48,688 nucleotides of DNA from JAVBNT01 sp031551355 (GCA_031551355.1 JAVBNT010000033.1:1-48688), one strand, 5' to 3'. Shown: positions 33,209 to 42,669, numbered from the stretch's first letter. The notes: generated from the sequence alone by a model not told the origin. Numbers and translations are program-made.

Positions 33209-33850
33209 ATGCCCGTCAACAACAATATCATTACAATAGCAGCAATCATTATCACGTATATATACGCTTCAATACCGTTTGGAGTGATTATAGGAAAGCT
33301 GCTGAAAGGCGTAGACATAAGGGAAACCGGCAGCGGTAACATCGGAACAAGCAATGCGTTCCGGGCTCTGGGTCCTGTAGGCGGCGGTATTGTATTTCTT
33401 ATGGATTCGCTTAAGGGATTTCTGCCCGTCTTTCTCGTATACGTGCTGCCGCTGTTTGAAAACAAACCTATTATACAGATAATTCTCGGAACCGCAGCAA
33501 TAATCGGTCATAACTACTCTGTTTTTCTCAAGTTCAAAGGCGGTAAGGGCATTGCGACTTCATTCGGAGTTGCCTTGGGAATAAACTGGTATATTGCGCT
33601 GATATGCCTTGCGTTGTGGGGACTGATTGTGCTGATAACGAGAATCAGCTCGCTGGCTTCGATAATGGCGGCAATTTCTTTTCCCGTATGCATGTATCTC
33701 TTCAGGCAGCCGACGGCATTTTTTGTCTTTTCAATTCTGGCCTGCATTCTTGCCATCTACGCCCACAGGGCAAATATAAAGAGATTGCTAAGCGGCACCG
33801 AACTGAAAATGTCAACAAAGGAAAAGAAAAATGTAACGCCCAATAAATAA
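33209..33850 (+). CDS. plsY: Acyl-phosphate:glycerol-3-phosphate acyltransferase PlsY
   Basis: Integral membrane enzyme of phospholipid synthesis, 213 residues. Several hydrophobic helices and the three PlsY motifs are visible: SGNIGTSNAFRALG, GHNYSVFLKFKGGKGIATSFG (in two parts) and the late AHRANIKRLLSGTE. It uses acyl-phosphate made by PlsX, which is not in the window. It lies 8 bases after der. The tail after residue 200 is short and basic. Confidence 0.95.
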   Translation: MPVNNNIITIAAIIITYIYASIPFGVIIGKLLKGVDIRETGSGNIGTSNAFRALGPVGGGIVFLMDSLKGFLPVFLVYVLPLFENKPIIQIILGTAAIIGHNYSVFLKFKGGKGIATSFGVALGINWYIALICLALWGLIVLITRISSLASIMAAISFPVCMYLFRQPTAFFVFSILACILAIYAHRANIKRLLSGTELKMSTKEKKNVTPNK

Positions 33851-33927
33851 TAAAGACTACCTGACATCACGGAAAACAGCAATAAAACGGTCGGGTAATA
33901 ATAACTTTCTGAAAGGATATATTCATA

Positions 33928-35022
33928 ATGTCTAGTAGTAATATCCAGAAAAAATTAAATCTTATGCTGGAAGTAATGGTTCGGGAAAAAGCTTCCGATC
34001 TTTATTTAAGAAGCGATCATAAACCGTATTTAAGGATTGAAGGTGATGTGGCACTGCTTGACATGGACATCATTCCTCCTCAGGAAATGCAGCAGCTTGC
34101 CGTTTTTCTGTTAAGATCGGATCAGCTCGAACAATTTGAAAAAAAACAGGAAGCCAACCTGATGTATGCTCCCTCACCTGAACTTGGCCGTTTCAGGATC
34201 AATGTTTATATGCAAAAAAGTACTATTGCAATGGTCATCAGAAAAATCAGAGAGGATATCTCCGACTTCTCAACACTCGGCCTGCCTGCAAAACTGGAAA
34301 ATCTGTGTATGCTCAGAAGCGGGCTTATTGTCGTAACCGGTCCTACCGGCAGCGGCAAATCGACAACAATGGCCTCAATGGTAAAATACCGCAATGCAAA
34401 AAGCACGGGGCATATCATAACGATAGAAGATCCTGTGGAATTCGTGCATGACGATATAAACTGTATCGTCAGCCAGCGGGAAGTCGGTATTGATACAAAA
34501 TCATTCTCAGACGCGCTGGAAAGCGCGGTCAGGCAGGCACCTGACGTTCTTCTCATCGGCGAAATGCGTGATGTTGAAAGTGTGAAAGCCGGTATGTATT
34601 TTGCCGAAACGGGACACCTTGTAATCGGCACACTGCACTCCAACAACACCGTACAGACAGTAGAAAGACTTCTGCAGTTCTTTCCCCTGGATTCACACGA
34701 ACAGATACTGCAGGCTCTTTCAATCAACCTCAAAGCCGTTCTGGCGCAGAGGCTTTTAAAGAAAAAGGACAGTGACGCCAGAATACCGGCATATGAATTA
34801 ATGATCGTCAATGCCAGAGTAAGAGAGCTGCTTGCCGGCGCAAACCTGACCCAGATCGCGCGTGAACTCGACAAGTTCCATACCGAAGGTATGATCTCGT
34901 TTGATTCATGTCTTATAAACCTGCTCAAGCTGGGAAAAGTAAGTCTCGACGCCTGTCTTGCCGCCACCGATAATCCCAACGATCTGAAGCTTAAAATTAA
35001 AACTATCGGCCTCAAATTCTAA
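33928..35022 (+). CDS. pilU: PilT/PilU-family pilus ATPase
   Basis: 364 residues, second retraction-type ATPase in the window. N-terminal PilT domain (MLEVMVREKASDLYLRS), Walker A GPTGSGKSTT, Asp box IITIEDPVEF, Walker B VLLIGEMRD and the His box GHLVIGTLHS are present. The features AETGHLVIGTLHSNNTVQTVERLL and LQFFPLDSHEQILQALSINLKAV (read in parts) are PilU-like. PilU needs PilT to drive retraction in other bacteria. It is far from the pilB-pilT cluster and forms a pair with the following unknown gene. Confidence 0.88.
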   Translation: MSSSNIQKKLNLMLEVMVREKASDLYLRSDHKPYLRIEGDVALLDMDIIPPQEMQQLAVFLLRSDQLEQFEKKQEANLMYAPSPELGRFRINVYMQKSTIAMVIRKIREDISDFSTLGLPAKLENLCMLRSGLIVVTGPTGSGKSTTMASMVKYRNAKSTGHIITIEDPVEFVHDDINCIVSQREVGIDTKSFSDALESAVRQAPDVLLIGEMRDVESVKAGMYFAETGHLVIGTLHSNNTVQTVERLLQFFPLDSHEQILQALSINLKAVLAQRLLKKKDSDARIPAYELMIVNARVRELLAGANLTQIARELDKFHTEGMISFDSCLINLLKLGKVSLDACLAATDNPNDLKLKIKTIGLKF

Positions 35023-35040
35023 CGGAGAAGGAGAATCAAT

Positions 35041-35679
35041 ATGAGTGAAAAAGATTACGGCGAAGAAGAGGAACAGTATTGTACGCAAAAAATACCTGTC
35101 CGGATAAAATCAGGCTCTATTCATGAAGATTACATCTCTATTGAAACAAGCGGAGAACCGCAAAAAATTCCCTTTGCTTCGATCGATTATGTTTGTCTGG
35201 GAATCATTGAGGAAAAAATAACTTCAGCCGAACCGCCCAAGTCAAATATGAGAAAAATGGTCAGCGGAATTTTAATGGGTAAAGATTCCGGCAAAGAGAA
35301 AAAAATACAGGATTCGGCAAGGGTAACCTATTTGCTTGATATATATGTAAAAGATTGTCTGGCTCCATACAGAATCGACGCTTCGGCAATAAATTACAAA
35401 GGACTTCTCAACGACGTAAGCTATATCAGCGCCGAAAACTTCAGAAATCTGATTAACAATATCTGCATCAGAGCGATGGACAGTAAATTTAACAAGTCAC
35501 TCGTATCATTTCTGCTGAAACTCAGGGAAAAACCCAAATCTTTTGTTTCCAGGGAAGAATTTGAACTGGCATCTTCCAACCTCAGAAAAAAGCTTGAGGG
35601 AGAAATGGACTGGGGACAATTGGGCTTCAGCAATGATGAAGCTGCCAAACCGATAGATGAAAACCAAATAGAAGAGTAA
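35041..35679 (+). CDS. Unknown protein cotranscribed with the PilU-like ATPase
   Basis: 212 residues, no family recognised. The start is acidic (SEKDYGEEEEQY); residues 17-55 look like a small beta domain (VRIKSGSIHEDYISIE), 90-115 another (RVTYLLDIYVKDCLAPYRID) and 130-175 helical (FRNLINNICIRAMDSKFNKS). No signal peptide or membrane helix is present. GGAGAAGGAGA precedes the ATG; it lies 18 bases after pilU. It could modulate the motor or sense a ligand, but nothing in the sequence proves this. Confidence 0.6.
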   Translation: MSEKDYGEEEEQYCTQKIPVRIKSGSIHEDYISIETSGEPQKIPFASIDYVCLGIIEEKITSAEPPKSNMRKMVSGILMGKDSGKEKKIQDSARVTYLLDIYVKDCLAPYRIDASAINYKGLLNDVSYISAENFRNLINNICIRAMDSKFNKSLVSFLLKLREKPKSFVSREEFELASSNLRKKLEGEMDWGQLGFSNDEAAKPIDENQIEE

Positions 35680-35758
35680 AAAAACAAGTTAACAGAGGAA
35701 TTTTGTGCCGTTTTTACGAACATTAAAATTCTCTTAAAATAAAACTGGAGGTGTTCTC

Positions 35759-38242
35759 TTGTCCAATCAACTATTCTTAACAGATGCGCAGCTAGACGCC
35801 GAACTCAAACGCTGTGAATATTGCGAGGAAAAACCATGCCGCAATGCATGTCCGGCAGACTGTTCACCAAGCGATTTCATAATGGCTTCACTGGTAGGAG
35901 AAAATTTCGACTATAAAAGGGCCGCCGCGGAAATTCTAACGGCAAACCCGCTCGGAGGCGTATGCGGGCTCGTATGCCCGGATAAACATTGTATGTCCGG
36001 ATGCACCAGAGTTAAATTTGATAATCCCGTAAATATACCGGCATTGCAGGCAACGATCGTCGCCAAAGCAAAAAAATTAAACGTAATGCCCGAACTTTCA
36101 GAAGTTAAAGCAAACGGCAAAAAAGTTGCCGTCATCGGCGCCGGTCCGGCAGGACTGGCAGCAAGTCTGACGCTTGCCCAGCTTGGTTATGAAGTAACAA
36201 TCTTTGAGAAAGAAAACATATCCGGCGGCAGCTGCAATTTAATACCTGAACACAGACTTCCGAAAGACGTAATCGAATCCGATCTTAAATTCACGCTGGC
36301 AAATAAAAATATCAAACTCAACAGCGGCAGGGAAATAACCGATCCGTCATCACTTAAAAATGAATTCGCTGCCGTTATCGTGACAATAGGCCTTCAGCAG
36401 GCAATAAAGCCCGGTATTCCCGGAGAAGATGCGGCCGTATATGCATATGATTATCTTAAAGACCCCAAAAAAGTTAAAATAACGGGCCCTGTAGCCATTG
36501 TCGGCGGCGGAGCCATTGCCACCGACTGTGCGGTAACCGCCAGAAAACAGGGGGCTTCCCATATTGAAATGTTCGTTCTGGAAAATTTCAGCGAAATGCC
36601 GCTGACAACACATGAAAGAAAAGAACTGCTGGAAAACGGCATTGACGTCAGCACCCGCCAGAAAGTAAAACAGATTAACATTGCCGCCGGGCAAATCACC
36701 GGTATTGTTACCGCAAAAGTAAAACTTGAGGAAGGTAAAAAATTCTCCCTCAAGGATATTTCCGAAATTCCCGGCACGGAAATTGCCAGAAATGAATTCA
36801 GACACGTCATCTATGCTATCGGCAGCAGAAGCACGATAAAAGTAGAAAACGGCAACGGAATTTTTGGTGCCGGAGACTGTAAAACAGGCCCGACAACAGT
36901 CGTTGAAGCCGTTGCATCCGGTAAAAATGCCGCTCTTGAAGCTGATGCATTCATGGCCGGCAAACCAGTTCCGGAATTTAAAAAACATGTAAAAAGCCAC
37001 AAAAGAGTCGACGGTTATAAAACCGTTCCCGTTTCTTTGGAAACCGACTTTTTCGGCAGAAAGATACCTTCACCGTTCATACTGTCGGCAGCTCCGCCGT
37101 CAGACGGTTACGAACAGATGAAAAAAGCATATGAAGCCGGCTGGTCCGGAGGAATAATGAAAACTTCCTTTGACAGTGTTGACATACATATTCCCGGCGA
37201 ATATATGCACCAGTTTGATTCTCTGACATACGGCAACTGTGACAACGTTTCCGGCCACCCGCTTTCCAGGGTATGTAAGGAAGTTGCTCAACTTGTAAAG
37301 GAGTTCCCGGACAGGCTGACAATCGCCTCAACCGGCGGTCCTGTTTCCGGCAACGACGAAGCCGATAAAATGCAGTGGCAGAAAAACACAAAAATGCTTG
37401 AAGACGCGGGCGCAATGGCGATAGAATACAGCTTGTCCTGCCCGCAGGGCGGAGACGGCACCGAAGGTGATATCGTATCCCAGAACGCCGCCCTGACAGC
37501 CAAAATCATTGACTGGGTAATGGAAAAGAGCAATCCTGAAGTTCCCAAACTGTTCAAACTGACGGCACAGGTAACATCGATAAAAGTTATCATCAATGCC
37601 ATTAAGGAAGTTTTTGACAGATATCCGAACAAAAAAGCCGGCATTACACTTGCCAATACCTTCCCGACAATGTGCTTCAGAAAAGGCAGTAAAAAAGAGT
37701 GGGAAGAAGCAATCATCGTCGGTATGAGCGGCAGAGGCGTGGCACCGATCAGTAATCTGACACTGGGCAACGTAGCCAATATGGGACTCCATATTTCCGG
37801 TAACGGCGGACCGATGAGCTACAAGGAAGCCGCACATTTCCTGGCTCTCGGAGTAAAAACGGTTCAGTTCTGCACCGTGGCCATGAAATACGGTTACAAC
37901 ATCATCAATGAGCTTCATGAGGGTCTGGCACATCTGATGGCCGAACGCGGCATCAAATCAATAGACGGGCTAATCGGCAAAGCGCTTCCGAAACCGGTAA
38001 CCGATTTTATGGAATTGACACCGGTAAAGAAGATTTCTTCGGTAAACAAAGACCTCTGCGTCAACTGCGGCAACTGTTCCAGATGCTCATATCTGGCGAT
38101 CACCCTCAATGACCAGAAAATTCCTGTTACCGATCCGGAAAGATGTATCGGCTGCAGTATCTGCGTCCAGAAATGCATCTCCGGAGCATTGGAAATGAGA
38201 GTACGCACCAAAGAAGAGTTAGCCGCACTTAAAGAAGACTAA
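35759..38242 (+). CDS. Single-chain dihydropyrimidine dehydrogenase-like Fe-S flavoprotein
   Basis: 827 residues with the domain order of DPD (PreT+PreA in one chain). N-terminal Fe-S domain with CEYCEEKPCRNACPADC (20-35) and CGLVCPDKHCMSGC (69-82); FAD-binding GAGPAG (127-132); NAD(P)-binding VAIVGGGAIATD; from about 430 a dihydroorotate-dehydrogenase-like FMN barrel (SCPQGGDGTEGD); and at the end two cluster motifs CVNCGNCSRC and CIGCSICVQKC. In the barrel, the Cys that acts as acid in DPD aligns with Ser, so pyrimidine reduction is not certain. The start codon is TTG behind TGGAGG. A strong terminator follows. Confidence 0.75.
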   Translation: MSNQLFLTDAQLDAELKRCEYCEEKPCRNACPADCSPSDFIMASLVGENFDYKRAAAEILTANPLGGVCGLVCPDKHCMSGCTRVKFDNPVNIPALQATIVAKAKKLNVMPELSEVKANGKKVAVIGAGPAGLAASLTLAQLGYEVTIFEKENISGGSCNLIPEHRLPKDVIESDLKFTLANKNIKLNSGREITDPSSLKNEFAAVIVTIGLQQAIKPGIPGEDAAVYAYDYLKDPKKVKITGPVAIVGGGAIATDCAVTARKQGASHIEMFVLENFSEMPLTTHERKELLENGIDVSTRQKVKQINIAAGQITGIVTAKVKLEEGKKFSLKDISEIPGTEIARNEFRHVIYAIGSRSTIKVENGNGIFGAGDCKTGPTTVVEAVASGKNAALEADAFMAGKPVPEFKKHVKSHKRVDGYKTVPVSLETDFFGRKIPSPFILSAAPPSDGYEQMKKAYEAGWSGGIMKTSFDSVDIHIPGEYMHQFDSLTYGNCDNVSGHPLSRVCKEVAQLVKEFPDRLTIASTGGPVSGNDEADKMQWQKNTKMLEDAGAMAIEYSLSCPQGGDGTEGDIVSQNAALTAKIIDWVMEKSNPEVPKLFKLTAQVTSIKVIINAIKEVFDRYPNKKAGITLANTFPTMCFRKGSKKEWEEAIIVGMSGRGVAPISNLTLGNVANMGLHISGNGGPMSYKEAAHFLALGVKTVQFCTVAMKYGYNIINELHEGLAHLMAERGIKSIDGLIGKALPKPVTDFMELTPVKKISSVNKDLCVNCGNCSRCSYLAITLNDQKIPVTDPERCIGCSICVQKCISGALEMRVRTKEELAALKED

Positions 38243-38262
38243 CGCTCATTAAAGCAAGAATC

Positions 38263-38302
38263 AATAAAACAGGGAGAGCTTAACGGCTCTCCCTGTTTTA
38301 TT
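38263..38302 (+). terminator. Rho-independent terminator after the DPD-like gene
   Basis: A 17-bp perfect stem (38263-38279 with 38286-38302) with GC-rich inner part and A/T-rich outer part gives the TTTTATT end on the plus strand. It stands 20 bases after the stop codon. Confidence 0.9.
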
Positions 38303-38370
38303 GAGAACAGGAAATGTTTATGAAAAAAATTAATAAGACTACGGCGACATATTTATACCGGAGGTAAACA

Positions 38371-39411
38371 ATGCGTAAATTTAAAATTAATTTTATAATA
38401 ATGAGTTTCATCGTAATGACGGTATCGGCGGCATACGCAACTGAAACGAGGAATGCTGCCGGTATGACGGAACTGATGGTTGAAGCCGGCAGGGGCAACA
38501 GCGCAAAGGTAAGGGAACTTATCAAAAACGGAGCCGATCTTTTCGCCACCGATAAAATAACCGGCGCCGCTCCACTCCATTTTGCCGTTCAGGGAGGCAA
38601 CCTGGAAACGGTAAAGATGCTTGTGGAATCGGGAGCACAGATCAACCAGCAGGTAGCGTCCCACGGGATGACGCCGCTGATGGTGGCAATATGGCACCGC
38701 AATCCGGAGATTGTTAATTATCTGCTCTCGCTGCCGGATATCAATATCAATATCGTGGCGACAGGCGGGGGCAATGCCGAACGGATGATTCAGGGCACAA
38801 AAAAATCGGGACAAAAAACGGATGAACTTCCTGACGACGGAAAAAAAATGCTCGCATCGCTGAATAAATACAAAGCAAACTATATAAAGGATCCTTCGCA
38901 TAAACTGATAATCACAGTGACAAACAGCGCAATAAGCGATGACGAAAGAGCTGCGCAGATCGAAAAGCTGATAAAACAGGGAGCCAACGTAAACTACCAA
39001 CAGCCAAACATTCAAAGCAATAATGACGGGCACACCGCCCTGCTGATAGCTTCCCGTCTTGGTTATGACAAAACGGTAAAAGTGCTGCTGGAAAACGGCG
39101 CCGATATGACAATTACCGGCGAACTTATGAAAGCCCATCCGGCTCACAAGGCAGGGTATATGGGACACCCCAAAGTAATGGCATTGCTTGCCGGCCACCC
39201 CGATTTCAAAAAAATAATGGATCTCCAAGGTCCTTTCAACGGCTATACGGCACTTCATGACAGTGTCTGGCACGGCAGCTATGAATGTGCAAAAATACTC
39301 GTCGACACCGGGGCTAACATACACCTCAAAGGCTGGGACGGAATGACGGCCCTCGATCTTGCGAAGAAATACGGCTATAAAGATATCGTTGAATTGCTGG
39401 AAAAAGAATAA
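38371..39411 (+). CDS. Secreted ankyrin-repeat protein
   Basis: 346 residues. A signal peptide (MRKFKINFIIMSFIVMTVSA, cut near AYA) is followed by ankyrin repeats: GMTELMVEAGRGNSAKVREL, GAAPLHFAVQGGNLETVKML, GMTPLMVAIWHRNPEIVNYL, a less regular middle (about 130-200), GHTALLIASRLGYDKTVKVL, GYTALHDSVWHGSYECAKIL and GMTALDLAKKYGYKDIVELL. It should bind a partner protein outside the cytoplasm. GGAGG precedes the ATG. No catalytic domain is seen. Confidence 0.92.
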   Translation: MRKFKINFIIMSFIVMTVSAAYATETRNAAGMTELMVEAGRGNSAKVRELIKNGADLFATDKITGAAPLHFAVQGGNLETVKMLVESGAQINQQVASHGMTPLMVAIWHRNPEIVNYLLSLPDININIVATGGGNAERMIQGTKKSGQKTDELPDDGKKMLASLNKYKANYIKDPSHKLIITVTNSAISDDERAAQIEKLIKQGANVNYQQPNIQSNNDGHTALLIASRLGYDKTVKVLLENGADMTITGELMKAHPAHKAGYMGHPKVMALLAGHPDFKKIMDLQGPFNGYTALHDSVWHGSYECAKILVDTGANIHLKGWDGMTALDLAKKYGYKDIVELLEKE

Positions 39412-39445
39412 TCCGTTTTGTTCGCAAGAACACTTCTAAACTTAC

Positions 39446-39508
39446 TGTATTTTGTCCGGCTGCCGTAAACCCTTATAAAACAGGCCTCCGACTGCCGGAC
39501 AAAATACA
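39446..39508. repeat. Inverted repeat downstream of the ankyrin gene
   Basis: Perfect 15-bp arms (39446-39460 and 39494-39508, TGTATTTTGTCCGGC and complement) enclose 33 bases. It lies 35 bases after the ankyrin stop codon. It may act in transcript ending, although no clean T-run follows, or be a repeat element. Confidence 0.55.
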
Positions 39509-39551
39509 GGTAATAAGTTACTAATAACAAAAGGCTTCCGCATCCACGATA

Positions 39552-39745
39552 GGCTACACAATGTTATTAAGTTAAGTTTTTTTTGTCGCCGATTTTGCCA
39601 TCTTTTTGATATTGACAGATAATTACTGTCTTTCTCTCACAGAGGGCACAGAAGCCACGGAGAATAGATACAGGGTAAAACTCTCTGTGTTCTCCTCTTC
39701 TCTGTGAGAAACCATTTTCTCTTAACTAAATGACATGTGGGCAAC
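39552..39745. repeat. MITE-like element, relative of 15288-15627
   Basis: Ends are inverted copies: GGCTACACAATGTTATTAAG (then TTAAG) at 39552-39576 and its imperfect complement at 39721-39745. The same terminal sequence occurs at 15319-15343. The centre holds a hairpin TCTCACAGAG (39635-39644) / CTCTGTGAGA (39700-39709) of the common CACAGAG type. No open frame of note. The gap 39412-39756 holds only this and the preceding repeat. Confidence 0.6.
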
Positions 39746-39756
39746 AATAATCCCCT

Positions 39757-41010
39757 CTAAGGCTGCTGCAGTTGCAAAACGGCTGCTTTTTCCGTATTGT
39801 CCCTGGATACGGTAAGCTTTCCCGTCCAGGTATAAGGCGGAGCCAAAACAGTTATTTTACGGTTCCCGGCCGGAAGCATACCGTCGGCAGTCGTCCAGCC
39901 GCCATCCCTGTAAACAAGGTTGTAAGGCGTCGTAATCTCAGGGTGCGAAAGTTCAATGGCGGCCCCGGTAACGATTTCGTCATAGGTACCGTCGGCATTT
40001 TCAGGCTTATAAATTTTAAGTTTGAACGGCAGATTCAGTCTTGTAAAGTCCTGTCTTACTCCTCCGTCATGGTAACTCGCGGCAGACGTAACCGCAATAT
40101 TCTTAGTTTCATCGGAAAATTCCGGAATCGCAAATGCATACGTACCGGCCGGTAAATCATAAAACTCCATTAAACGGCTGCTGGGTCCGGCCCCCGAAAT
40201 GCGGTATGACTGTGAGCTCCCATTACCGGTAACAGTAAAAATTTCATTTTGCAGATCAAGAAGTTCTCTTTCCGAAGAACCGCCGCCAAGGCGGAGCAGC
40301 TGCACGTTAACCGGCTTTACTCCCATATCAACATCCAGCGGAGACGGCTGATTATTAAGAATAGTAACCAACTTTGGCCTGTAAACGTCATAAGTGCCGT
40401 TAAACACATAAAGCGTATGCGGACCGGCCTTGATCACCGGAAAAGTATAGTAGTAATAGGACGAGAGATTTTCCGGAGGAAAGCCTCCGTACCCCCAGCT
40501 GTTTGTAAAAAAGGCAACCTGATCGGCGTCGAAAATAAAAGATTCCTGATTGATATTGGAACCGCCGGTATCTTTAAAATTAATCCTGAAACCGGCAATA
40601 GAACTTCTTGTCAGCCGGACAACAACATCATTCACTCCGTCAACCACGGCAAACTCTGCCGTTTCCTCCGTATATCCGGGAACCGACAATACATATTCAC
40701 CGGCCGCAATTTCAAGATTATTAATTTCATTGCGCCTGGAAACCCAGGAAATATCCCCCTTAGCCGATTTAGGGACCGGAGTAAGCACGATTGTTGCCCC
40801 CGTATAAGGCTGGTTGTCCTCATCAAGAAGAGTCAGTCTCAGATTGTGGACCGGAGCTGGAGTGGATATAGGTGTGGGAGATGCCGTAGGTGAGGGCGAA
40901 GGTGAAAGTTGAGGTCCGGGAACAGCTGCTGAGAAAGATGTATTACAGTTGGTAGAAGAACATCCGTAAAGTAAAACCAGAAACATAAACAGAGCAAAAT
41001 ATTTTGTCAT
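39757..41010 (-). CDS. Large lipoprotein with carboxypeptidase-regulatory-like domains
   Basis: 417 residues. Lipobox: hydrophobic MTKYFALFMFLVLLYGC, so Cys17 is lipidated and the protein sits at the membrane surface. Next is a Pro/Ser/Thr spacer (PSPSPTASPTPISTPAP, about 35-52). Then a transthyretin/CnaB-like beta domain (LTLLDEDNQPYTGATIVLTP ... GEYVLSVPGY) and further beta-rich repeats ending in another regulatory-like domain (LPAGNRKITVLAPPYTW). Function is unknown, possibly surface or carbohydrate binding. A similar organisation is seen at 46549-48117, and the two may be distant paralogues. A strong G-rich site precedes the ATG. Confidence 0.8.
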   Translation of the reverse strand: MTKYFALFMFLVLLYGCSSTNCNTSFSAAVPGPQLSPSPSPTASPTPISTPAPVHNLRLTLLDEDNQPYTGATIVLTPVPKSAKGDISWVSRRNEINNLEIAAGEYVLSVPGYTEETAEFAVVDGVNDVVVRLTRSSIAGFRINFKDTGGSNINQESFIFDADQVAFFTNSWGYGGFPPENLSSYYYYTFPVIKAGPHTLYVFNGTYDVYRPKLVTILNNQPSPLDVDMGVKPVNVQLLRLGGGSSERELLDLQNEIFTVTGNGSSQSYRISGAGPSSRLMEFYDLPAGTYAFAIPEFSDETKNIAVTSAASYHDGGVRQDFTRLNLPFKLKIYKPENADGTYDEIVTGAAIELSHPEITTPYNLVYRDGGWTTADGMLPAGNRKITVLAPPYTWTGKLTVSRDNTEKAAVLQLQQP

Positions 41011-41075
41011 AAAATCCCCCCTTTTCCTTTAATAAAATTTTGCAACACAATTGACACAATCAGTCAATTTCTATA

Positions 41076-41104
41076 AGTATAACAATATTTAACATTTTAA
41101 TCAA
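41076..41104 (-). promoter_or_regulatory. Extended -10 promoter of the lipoprotein gene
   Basis: Minus strand: TTGATT (complement of 41099-41104), 17-base spacer, TATACT (complement of 41076-41081) preceded by TGT (extended -10). Just downstream, AATTGAC/GTCAATT (41049-41055/41063-41069) forms an operator-like inverted repeat in the leader. Confidence 0.6.
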
Positions 41105-41321
41105 TAATGTAAAAAATATAAAAACTTAATTTAAGCAAAGTTTTATACATATTCGATATCATATAAACTATAACACTATATAACTTTATGATTCTGGATT
41201 TCTAAAAATGCAAATGCATTAAACAGCAATTAGGTCAGAGTGGGTTTCTAAAAATTTTCAAAAAAATAAACGGCAAATCCTTAAAATCTACGGCAATCAC
41301 AACCAAGATAAAATATATGAC

Positions 41322-41354
41322 AGTTGAAACAGAGTTGAAACAGAGTTAAAACGG
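41322..41354. repeat. 11-bp tandem repeat in AT-rich intergenic region 41105-41463
   Basis: AGTTGAAACAG occurs twice exactly and once with changes (41322-41354). The stretch 41105-41463 is AT-rich, between divergent lipoprotein and maturase genes. The tandem repeat lies about 110 bases before the maturase start and could be iterated binding sites. I see no gene in it. Confidence 0.6.
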
Positions 41355-41463
41355 ATAAAAGGATAAACAAAATCCTTCAAGAATATAAAAAATTATTATA
41401 TACGATTTTTTCACTCTCAGGTATTTAGTTAAGATATTATTGAAAAATTTTCAAAGAAAACAA

Positions 41464-42669
41464 ATGAAAAAAACCGCTTTCCATATAATGGCCAAACCGG
41501 CCGGCGCCCTGTGCAATATGAACTGCTCATACTGCTTTTTTTTGCATAAGCAGGATTTAACCGGCAGCAAATTTATAATGTCTGACGAGATACTTGAGCA
41601 ATTTATAAAAAGCTATATCTCTTCCCAGCAAACGGATGTCGTCACATTTACCTGGCAGGGCGGAGAACCGACACTTGCAGGGCTGGATTTTTTTAAAAAA
41701 GCCGTCAAACTGCAGGAAAAATACGGCCAGGGCAGATATATTGAGAATGATCTGCAGACAAACGGACTGCTGCTGGATGATGAGTGGAGCAAATTTCTCA
41801 AGGACAATAATTTTCTCGTCGGCATCAGTATCGACGGACCCGCAGAAATACATGACCTGCACAGGAAAGATAAAAGCGGCAATCCAACACATAAAAAAGT
41901 GATGAGAGCCATCGAATTGCTGCACCGTTATGAGATACCGTTCAACGCCCTGGCAGCCGTAAATCACGATTCCGCCAAACAGCCGCTCGAAGTCTACCGC
42001 TTTTTAAGAGATCAAGCCGGAACCAAGCACATTCAGTTCCTGCCGGTCGTAGAACCCGCCGATTTTGCAGTTACCGCTCCGGCATATTGGGACATGTCTT
42101 CCCTGCCGGTAGCAGGAACAGCGCGAGTCAATCCGGGAAACAGCGGTTCATTCGTCACTCCATGGTCGGTAAACGCCGAAGATTACGGCAATTTCCTGAA
42201 AATAATCTTTGATGAATGGCATATCAACGATACCGGCAACGTTTTCATATATTTATTTGAATGTATGGTTGGTATCTGGTCCGGACAAAAATCAATACTG
42301 TGCAATCTCGCCGCCGGGTGCGGAAATGCGCTGGCGCTTGACTGCGACGGCAGCGTATATTTCTGCGACAGGTTCGTATATCCGGATTATTTCATCGGCA
42401 ATGTTTTGCAAAGTCCGCTTGAACAAATAGCCTCATCACCGGACAATTTACTTTTTGGAAAGCTAAAATCGGCAGTACCCAGGGAATGCAAACGCTGCCA
42501 ATGGTCGTTTGCCTGCCACGGAGATTGCCCTAAAAACAGATTTTTAAAAACATCAAACGGAGAACCGGGGCTCAATTACCTTTGCCCCGGACTCAAGATT
42601 TTCTTTACGCATGCCGATCCGTATCTCAGAGATATGGCCAGGCAAATAAACGAAATGAAAGGAGGATAG
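41464..42669 (+). CDS. Anaerobic sulfatase-maturating enzyme (radical SAM, SPASM type)
   Basis: Oxidises a Ser or Cys of sulfatases to formylglycine without oxygen; 401 residues. The radical-SAM cluster motif is CNMNCSYCF (Cys17, Cys21, Cys24), followed by WQGGEPTLAGLDFF, a classical anSME segment, and GISIDGP. The C-terminal SPASM-like region has CGNALALDCDGSVYFCDRF and CKRCQWSFACHGDCP for two auxiliary clusters. The frame is open from TTG at 41440; ATG at 41464 gives the usual start. The following gene encodes a Ser-type sulfatase, its evident substrate. Confidence 0.93.
   Translation: MKKTAFHIMAKPAGALCNMNCSYCFFLHKQDLTGSKFIMSDEILEQFIKSYISSQQTDVVTFTWQGGEPTLAGLDFFKKAVKLQEKYGQGRYIENDLQTNGLLLDDEWSKFLKDNNFLVGISIDGPAEIHDLHRKDKSGNPTHKKVMRAIELLHRYEIPFNALAAVNHDSAKQPLEVYRFLRDQAGTKHIQFLPVVEPADFAVTAPAYWDMSSLPVAGTARVNPGNSGSFVTPWSVNAEDYGNFLKIIFDEWHINDTGNVFIYLFECMVGIWSGQKSILCNLAAGCGNALALDCDGSVYFCDRFVYPDYFIGNVLQSPLEQIASSPDNLLFGKLKSAVPRECKRCQWSFACHGDCPKNRFLKTSNGEPGLNYLCPGLKIFFTHADPYLRDMARQINEMKGG

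Noticed and set aside
38353..39324. 323-residue open frame on the minus strand
   Set aside because: Opposite the ankyrin gene, with many His, Phe and Tyr residues in no order, as expected for a complement-strand shadow.
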